Notes under the pieces: generated by a model | The model's database searches: none | What the model was told of the DNA's origin: nothing | The model's input: only the letters and a program-made list of their open reading frames with translations | Program-made: the position numbers and the translations under genes | Assembly (NCBI RefSeq): GCF_020829595.1 | Contig: NZ_JAIVFW010000066.1 | Span: 1 to 38,239, forward strand | DNA: 38,239 nt | Direction: 5' to 3' | Source: Nostoc sp. CHAB 5844 | GTDB taxonomy: Bacteria > Cyanobacteriota > Cyanobacteriia > Cyanobacteriales > Nostocaceae | Shown here: in pieces, positions 33,369 through 38,239 of the stretch | How the letters are laid out: each line of letters opens with the position of its first letter | Numbering within the stretch: position 1 is the first letter of the stretch

Positions 33369-33623
33369 ATGCAAAGTATAAAGCTATGTTCTCATATTGG
33401 GGCTGACGGCATTTTACACCTGAATATCCCCGTGGGGATAACAGACAAAGAAATAGAAGTAACAGTAATATATCAACAGCTAGAACCATCAGTACCTGCA
33501 AAAACACCTCAAGAATTAGGATGGCCACCTGGCTTTTTTGAGCAGACTTACGGCAGTTGTCAGGACGATCCCATTGTCATTGATTCTGAAGGTGATTTTG
33601 AGGTCAGGGAAGAAATACTGTGA
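33369..33623 (+). CDS. vapB: VapB-like antitoxin
   Basis: This 84-residue protein of the antitoxin type precedes a VapC toxin. The N-terminal strand-rich part (IKLCSHIGADGILHLNIPVG, ITDKEIEVTVIYQQLE) looks like an AbrB/SpoVT-like DNA-binding or related domain. The C-terminal part, with PPGFFEQTYGS and an acidic tail, would bind the toxin. Its stop overlaps the GTG start of the toxin. It would bind its own promoter with VapC to autoregulate, as usual for such modules. The exact antitoxin family is uncertain. Confidence 0.7.
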   Translation: MQSIKLCSHIGADGILHLNIPVGITDKEIEVTVIYQQLEPSVPAKTPQELGWPPGFFEQTYGSCQDDPIVIDSEGDFEVREEIL

Positions 33624-33970
33624 GATATTTGTTAGATACTAATGTTTGCGCTCGTTATCTCAATGGTAGGTCAGTTGCGATTCAAGAACGCTTACAGTCA
33701 ACAAATGTAAAAGATATAGCTGTGTGTTCGGTGGTCAAGGCAGAGTTGTTTTATGGCGCAATGAGAAGCAATAATCCCCAGAGAACATTAGCCAGACAGC
33801 AAGAGTTTCTTAACTTATTTGTTTCTCTACCATTTGATGATTCTACAGCACTTGTTTATGGAAGAATTCGTGCAGAATTATTAGCGAGTGGAACGCCAAT
33901 TGGCCCTAATGATTTTCAAATAGCCGCAATTGCTTTGACACATAATTTAACATTAGTTACACCTAACTAA
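33620..33970 (+). CDS. vapC: VapC-like PIN-domain toxin, C-terminally truncated
   Basis: This 116-residue protein is a PIN-domain RNase: LLDTNVCARYLNG with D6, the second acidic residue E42 in VKAELFYGAM, and NDFQIAAIALTHNLTLVT with D98. VapC proteins inhibit translation by cutting RNA and are held in check by the antitoxin. The family usually continues after LVT with HN(T/G)xEFxRVxGLxIEDW; here the protein stops after TPN, so about 15-20 residues are lost. The GTG start overlaps the antitoxin's TGA. It may be inactive or less active. Confidence 0.78.
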   Translation: MRYLLDTNVCARYLNGRSVAIQERLQSTNVKDIAVCSVVKAELFYGAMRSNNPQRTLARQQEFLNLFVSLPFDDSTALVYGRIRAELLASGTPIGPNDFQIAAIALTHNLTLVTPN

Positions 33971-34114
33971 TTTTGGCATCCAACATATTCTGGTGAAAGT
34001 CAGGTGTTGAGAATGAAGCGATTCAATGTTGCTTTTCCTACACAACAATTAATTTTGCATTATATAAATGATAAGAAAATATGAGATAGCTTTATAGCTA
34101 TGACCCAAAAAATT

Positions 34115-34831
34115 TTACAGGTTTGCGAGAAACTGATGTAGAAGCTTACTCAATTGATTTAAATGCGTTAACCACAAATAATGCCCTGCCCCTTCGATTT
34201 GTTTGAAACAGGCACAAGGCATTAGATTTACCACCTGCTCAACAGGCCAGGTTGGACGAATATCCTTGTTACCGGATACTGCCAGCATCGGTACTGTGAG
34301 CATGGAAATCTGCTTCCACAAAGTAGGTTGTTTGATAAATTCTTTCCACGAACTGTTACCTACTGCGTTTGCTTCTAGGTTAAATGGATAAGCAAATTCC
34401 GGTATTTGTTCTTGTCCGGCATCACGTCCTTTACGGTAAGTTTCCTTCCAATCAATATCGTTTTGTAGTCCTCTACCAGACAAATAAATTACACCCAGAG
34501 TGACAGTAGGATATGTCAGAGCATAAGCTAATGCCACATCTGCCCCCCAAGAGTGTCCTAGTACGATCCACTGTTCAATATCTAGTAATGTGCGAAGTCT
34601 ATCTAAATCTTTGATGACAGTCTGGAGGTCATAAGGTGGAGTTTGGGAAGAACGACCACACCCACGCGAGTCAAAGCGGATTGTATATGCAACATCTTCA
34701 ATAACGGAAGCCACAGGTTCTAAATAATCACAGCAACCAGGCCCACCACTAATTAAAACTACAGGTAAGCCCCAGCCTTGTTCCGCTATCCATAAAGTAG
34801 CCCCGTTTATTTGAAGAAGCCGCGTTTTCAC
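34115..34831 (-). CDS. Alpha/beta hydrolase, proline iminopeptidase-like
   Basis: This 238-residue alpha/beta-hydrolase shows the oxyanion loop SGGPGCCDY, the nucleophile elbow GHSWG (Ser93 region), the acid in GNKDIRP and the final histidine in GAGHYLW. The RFDSRGCGRSS motif is typical of proline iminopeptidase-like enzymes. The substrate is unknown. It is the only minus-strand gene in this cassette region, standing between the VapC gene and a family A remnant, without an operon partner. Confidence 0.88.
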   Translation of the reverse strand: MKTRLLQINGATLWIAEQGWGLPVVLISGGPGCCDYLEPVASVIEDVAYTIRFDSRGCGRSSQTPPYDLQTVIKDLDRLRTLLDIEQWIVLGHSWGADVALAYALTYPTVTLGVIYLSGRGLQNDIDWKETYRKGRDAGQEQIPEFAYPFNLEANAVGNSSWKEFIKQPTLWKQISMLTVPMLAVSGNKDIRPTWPVEQVVNLMPCACFKQIEGAGHYLWLTHLNQLSKLLHQFLANL

Positions 34832-34944
34832 AGACTTTGCTTGAAATTACAGAATTTAGATTCAAAAAACAATACAATACTAACTAGAAACTGGTGCAGC
34901 TCATGATTTAACGCATCAAATTTCCAATCCTTACCGTGTGGGCG

Positions 34945-35225
34945 AATTCAGTTGTACCGTCAGAATGTGGAATGGTGAGTGTACTGTTGGGCTGAAACAT
35001 CTGAAGTCCTACGAATACTTGCCCCAGAAGTGCGAACAGATGCAGATAATTTGTGATGCCTGACGGCAAGCCGCAGAGCATCTACGCATCTCACGGGTGT
35101 ATTCGAGTGGGCTGGAAGAATCAGTGCAGAGGTTTTTGGAGTCGTTGGGGAAGCTGAAGCGGGCTTATTTGACAGCGTTGGAGGAGAAAGTGTTGAATTT
35201 ACTGGAGTCGGAAACAATTGGTAAT
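34945..35225 (+). repeat. Decayed gene fragment, repeat family A, copy 4, with 27-base insertion
   Basis: The copy reads LKSYEYLPQKCEQMQIICDA, then TGA, and after the insertion RVYSSGLEESVQRFLESLGK, YLTALEEKVLNLLESE. Compared with copy 3, a 27-base segment at 35058-35084 was added after TGTGAT, bringing an in-frame stop. It is a dead gene. Confidence 0.65.
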
Positions 35226-35374
35226 GCAACAATGCTTGAGATGGATTAATGTAGCATTTCAACACCTGAGACAATTATTGCCAGTCTTGTTTCCACCTCA
35301 AAGTACTAACAAAAATTGACAATTATTGTTAAGATGAGCAGTATATAGAGAAAACAGTGTCTCGCTTATTGCTT

Positions 35375-35665
35375 ATGAACGTACATTTAGGAGAAACATT
35401 TGACAAGTTCGTTGCTGAACTCATCGGCAGTGGACTTTATCAATCGCAGAGTGAGGTGATCCGCGAAGGACTGCGGCTGCTCAAAGAGCGTGAAGACATA
35501 CGCAAGCTGAGACTGGAAGAGTTACGTCATGAAGTTCAACTAGGAATAGATCAAATATCACGCGGAGAATTTACTACTTATACTTCAGCAAATGAACTAG
35601 CTGACGAAATTAAAGCAACTGGAAGGCGGCAGCAGAAAAAATCAGAACCAAGCACTAACAAATGA
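35375..35665 (+). CDS. parD: ParD-like antitoxin
   Basis: About 96 residues from the ATG at 35375 (a GTG at 35357 would add six). A ribbon-helix-helix N-terminus is seen: MNVHLGETFDKFVAELIGSG, then YQSQSEVIREGLRLLKERE, the ParD/CopG pattern of a strand followed by two helices. The C-terminal basic/acidic tail would wrap the toxin. The stop overlaps the ParE ATG. As in known systems it should bind DNA as a dimer at its own promoter, with the ParE complex autoregulating. Confidence 0.85.
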   Translation: MNVHLGETFDKFVAELIGSGLYQSQSEVIREGLRLLKEREDIRKLRLEELRHEVQLGIDQISRGEFTTYTSANELADEIKATGRRQQKKSEPSTNK

Positions 35666-35952
35666 AGCAGCTACGAGTTACTGACGAAGCCAGAGCCGAC
35701 CTGATTGATATTTGGTTATACATTTCTCAAAACAATGAAAGTGCAGCAGATGCGCTGATTGACAAAATAACAGGCAAATTTGATGAACTTCTGGCTAACC
35801 CTGGAATCGGCAGAGAACGCAGAGATATTGCACCACTTGTCCGCAGTTTCCCGGTGGGGAATTATCTAATTTTTTACCAACTTGTTGAAGAGGGAATTGA
35901 AATTATCAGGGTAATTCATGGAGCAAGAAACATCCCAAATCTCTTTGAGTAA
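35662..35952 (+). CDS. parE: ParE-like toxin
   Basis: This 96-residue RelE/ParE-superfamily toxin shows an N-terminal helix-forming EARADLIDIWLYISQNNESA, the strands YLIFYQLVEEGIEIIRVIHG and the typical end GARNIPNLF. ParE toxins of this kind attack DNA gyrase. The overlap with parD (ATGA) means coupled translation. The length fits the family, so it is probably intact. Confidence 0.87.
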   Translation: MKQLRVTDEARADLIDIWLYISQNNESAADALIDKITGKFDELLANPGIGRERRDIAPLVRSFPVGNYLIFYQLVEEGIEIIRVIHGARNIPNLFE

Positions 35953-36005
35953 TTTCTCTGCCCATGAAATCCAATTCCCCACCCACGAACAGGAGAATTA
36001 AGTTT

Positions 36006-36383
36006 ATGGGTAAATATATTATTTTCAAAGCAGAGTCAATGTCAGCAAAAGGATGGGAAGAAAGACGGTTAGCTCACACTGAAGCTTATACCAGCATACT
36101 TGCTGAACACTATGACTCTTCTAATTCTCCAATACCAGAACCAGGATACAGACTCAGGGAATATCATCAAGTATCGAAATTTGCAGATAAACAGTTTCCT
36201 GAAGCTAGTACCCACAGCAGAATTGGGGATTGGGAAGTAACCAGAGTTGAGGAGTATATAAGAGAAATTCCCCATCATGATTTTGAGGCTGTGGTTATTT
36301 GTTACTGCCAATACTCCCCTGTCACTACCCCACTAGAGCCAATGCCAGAAATTCAGGTTTCTCAAGAACTACAGGAAGTTTAG
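36006..36383 (+). CDS. Hypothetical protein
   Basis: A protein of about 125 residues from the ATG at 36006, chosen because AGGAG lies upstream; an ATG at 35964 would add 14 residues lacking such a site. It is soluble, acidic, Tyr/Glu/His-rich, with no motif I recognise. It follows parE by about 54 bases on the same strand and may be cotranscribed with the toxin-antitoxin genes. Confidence 0.55.
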   Translation: MGKYIIFKAESMSAKGWEERRLAHTEAYTSILAEHYDSSNSPIPEPGYRLREYHQVSKFADKQFPEASTHSRIGDWEVTRVEEYIREIPHHDFEAVVICYCQYSPVTTPLEPMPEIQVSQELQEV

Positions 36384-36428
36384 CGGAATTTGGGCAACAA
36401 GCGAACACTCATCAAAAATTTTGTAAGC

Positions 36429-36542
36429 ATGACAAACCCACAAGTATTACAAACAGTCATCAACGGCGCAACTAACGCCCACACGGGACTGCACCAAGCC
36501 ATCCACGAACTGCGGCACAGGAAAGATAAAAAATGTAATTAA
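36429..36542 (+). repeat. Short ORF, repeat family B, copy 2
   Basis: A 37-codon ORF (MTNPQVLQTVINGATNAHTG, then LHQAIHELRHRKDKK) carries the family B sequence also found at 32556-32620. Its first 63 bases align with that copy. It is likely the 5' part of a decayed gene, as nothing similar continues after TAA at 36540. The rest of the gap to 36716 has no ORF and is AT-rich. Confidence 0.5.
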
Positions 36543-36715
36543 GGTATCAAACTATCATAAGTCTTGTCCTTGCTGTACTTGGCATGTAAGCAAGAATTAA
36601 GATTTGTAAATAGTATTTTTTAACACTTGTTTTTATCTTGATAGATTAAGTAGTATTTTTACTCAAAATCAAAAGTAAATTTCATTGAAAGTTTTACTGA
36701 AGAAGGTATAAAAAG

Positions 36716-37534
36716 ATGTTGCAATTCAAATACCTGTTCCAGCTATCGAGCGTAGCATTAACTGTAGGAATGTGCTTGAATGTAACTTCCGTCTATGCGG
36801 TGAGTATCACAATTGGAGGTATCGCTATTAATGATAATGGAATGCGTGACCTCAACCAAGCTGCTGATATCATTGCGTTTGACAGTACCAGTGCTGGGGC
36901 AGCAGGATTTGTAATTCCGGGTTTCACTACTTCTGGGATTGTTGATCTTGGAGCGGGAGGTGCAGTTGTCGGGGTAGGTCAAAGGTTTATAGTAAGACTC
37001 ACTGACTTTGATCTAGTACGAACAGCTGCTGGTGCTGGGAATGTAAGAATCAGTTTTGATCATACTTTTGCAATGCCACCTGCTCCTGTAACGGCGGCTG
37101 ATGGTATCCAAGGGTCATTTGGTAATGTACTTGTGGGGGGGGCTGCTGGTGCAGGTGGTAACTCTGTTAGTTGGCAAGGTTTTGTCAACAATGTAGCTAT
37201 TACTCCACCAATGGGAGCTTTTATCTCGGCTCCTAATCCCCTAACTGGCAGATTTTCAGGCGGACACGGCCCCATGATGATTGGAGCGGGTGGCCCGCCT
37301 TGGACACTTAGAGGAGATTTAGAGGTGGCTTTGGGTCGCAGGGCAGGTAGTTTTTCTCTTCCTGATAGTGCTGAGGTCGGTATAAGCACTAGCTTAATTG
37401 AGCCGCCACCTACTGATCAAACTCCTGTGCCTGAACCCATTACCCTCTTTGGCACAGGTACAGCATTGTGTTTTGGCTTGTTTTTTAAACAAGAGTTATT
37501 TAAAAAACAGAAAAAACAAAAGGCAAATATTTAA
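36716..37534 (+). CDS. PEP-CTERM domain protein
   Basis: This 272-residue protein has an N-terminal signal peptide (hydrophobic core to about VYA, residue 29) and a Gly/Ala/Ser-rich beta-type mature region. It ends with a PEP-CTERM sorting signal: PVPEP, a hydrophobic stretch (ITLFGTGTALCFGLFFK) and a basic Lys-rich tail. Such proteins are recognised by exosortase and anchored or released at the cell surface. No exosortase gene is present here, so a host enzyme must do it. The high Gly/Ala content makes further assignment impossible. It stands alone, without an operon. Confidence 0.85.
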   Translation: MLQFKYLFQLSSVALTVGMCLNVTSVYAVSITIGGIAINDNGMRDLNQAADIIAFDSTSAGAAGFVIPGFTTSGIVDLGAGGAVVGVGQRFIVRLTDFDLVRTAAGAGNVRISFDHTFAMPPAPVTAADGIQGSFGNVLVGGAAGAGGNSVSWQGFVNNVAITPPMGAFISAPNPLTGRFSGGHGPMMIGAGGPPWTLRGDLEVALGRRAGSFSLPDSAEVGISTSLIEPPPTDQTPVPEPITLFGTGTALCFGLFFKQELFKKQKKQKANI

Positions 37535-37692
37535 CACTATATCTGCTCTAAAAAGTTAGGGACTTCAAGCGAAGATTTCTGACTGACAAGAAAATCATTT
37601 GTGTGAAACGATGAGACGGCATAAATCTGATGTTTTTGTCCGTCTCTTACTTAATTTCTGCTGTGCTGCTTTAGGCTCTATGCTGTTATTGC

Positions 37693-38163
37693 TTGAATCT
37701 TCAATTGCTTCTAATTGCTGTTGAAATACCTGAATTGACCCAGCAGGAGAAAAGCGATCGCCTACACCTTGAACGCAAAGTTGAACGGGCATTTTTTGAG
37801 GCTGGCAAGGCATTGACAGAGTTACGCCATCGCAGACTGTATCGTTCCACCCACCGCACGTTTGAGGAGTATTGCAAAGACAGATTCGGTTACAATCGTT
37901 CTCGTTCTTACCAATTAATTGATGCTGCTATTGTTGTGGACAATCTGCATAAATGTCCACAAATTGTGGACATTTTACCGACAGCAGAGGGGCAGGTTCG
38001 ACCATTGACAAAGCTAGAAACAGAACAACAGCAGGAGGTTTGGCAGGCTGCTGTGGAAAAAGCTGGTGGTAAAGTCCCAACTGGCAAAGTTGTTAAAGAC
38101 GTTGTGCAACAAATTATGGTTCTTCAGGACTTATTATGCCAAATAATTAGTTATTCAAGGTAA
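37693..38163 (+). CDS. Plasmid maintenance DNA-binding protein, partial
   Basis: The 156-codon ORF starts with TTG at 37693; no ATG lies close. It shows LTQQEKSDRLHLERKVERAF, then TFEEYCKDRFGYNRSRSYQL as a likely helix-turn-helix, then the phrase LPTAEGQVRPLTKLETEQQQ and PTGKVVKDVVQQI, which I associate with cyanobacterial plasmid ParB/replication-type DNA-binding proteins. The last residues (after VVQQI) leave that pattern, so the C-terminal part may be lost or changed. Its place at the right edge fits a maintenance module extending beyond the window. Confidence 0.6.
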   Translation: MNLQLLLIAVEIPELTQQEKSDRLHLERKVERAFFEAGKALTELRHRRLYRSTHRTFEEYCKDRFGYNRSRSYQLIDAAIVVDNLHKCPQIVDILPTAEGQVRPLTKLETEQQQEVWQAAVEKAGGKVPTGKVVKDVVQQIMVLQDLLCQIISYSR

Positions 38164-38239
38164 AAGTCGTCAATAAATATATAAAATTATGACTTAAATT
38201 GTTGACATGGTTGACATTGAGACCATATTTATTATTAGC

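Noticed and set aside
31650-36542. Integron or CRISPR array
   Set aside because: The repeats are long decayed gene fragments with unequal spacing; no attC-like structures, integrase, cas genes or regular short repeats are present.
1-38239. tRNA or rRNA genes
   Set aside because: No cloverleaf-like sequence with a TTCGANTC-type arm or rRNA-like stretch was recognised on either strand by eye.

Overview
The window reads as part of a large conjugative plasmid (or integrated conjugative element) from a filamentous, Nostoc-like cyanobacterium. The evidence is roughly 17 copies of the HIP1 octamer GCGATCGC counted by eye, a low-to-moderate GC content, a PEP-CTERM protein, Nostoc-type short dispersed repeats, and a set of conjugation and partition genes. 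No rRNA, tRNA or core metabolic gene was seen.

Layout. (1) 1-7,860, plus strand: conjugation block with a coupling-protein C-terminal fragment, two accessory genes, a tandem-duplicated helix-turn-helix protein, a VirB2-like pilin candidate, a VirB3-like protein, a VirB4-type ATPase and a VirB5-like exported protein. (2) 7,926-13,202, minus strand: a 1,758-residue MobF (TrwC-type) relaxase fused to a RecD-type helicase and a DUF3854/TOPRIM-like domain. A second, out-of-frame coiled-coil gene with its own ribosome binding site is nested inside it. (3) 13,203-13,722: a non-coding divergent region with nested inverted repeats, the best candidate for oriT and/or the partition site. (4) 13,723-17,480, plus strand: a ParM-like actin and a candidate ParR partner, then a gene whose reading frame continues in the -1 frame exactly at a G GGA AAG slippery heptamer, then two small membrane proteins. 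(5) 18,054-23,597: a 1,847-residue protein carrying the DFDGD catalytic signature of multisubunit-type RNA polymerases, with further resemblance to single-chain polymerases of the YonO/QDE-1 class and a C-terminal SLOG-like domain. (6) 23,660-31,581: accessory genes, including two related winged-helix-like (HARE-HTH-like) proteins, a MOSC/alkyltransferase-like fusion divergent from a Nudix hydrolase, and truncated remnants of an SF2 helicase and an AlkA-type glycosylase. (7) 31,650-36,542: a cassette-like stretch in which small genes (hypothetical, SnoaL-like, VapBC, alpha/beta hydrolase, ParDE) alternate with four decayed copies of one gene fragment and two copies of another. (8) 36,716 to the end: a PEP-CTERM protein and a DNA-binding protein of plasmid-maintenance type.

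How it may work together (inference). The T4SS genes and relaxase would move the DNA, ParM and its partner would segregate it, and the TOPRIM-like domain could prime or process the incoming strand. The DFDGD protein could supply a dedicated plasmid-encoded RNA-synthesising activity, for instance early transcription or priming on single-stranded DNA after transfer. The strongest leads for new biology are the DFDGD polymerase-like protein, the gene nested in the relaxase and the candidate programmed -1 frameshift. All calls come from reading the sequence; no database search was run.
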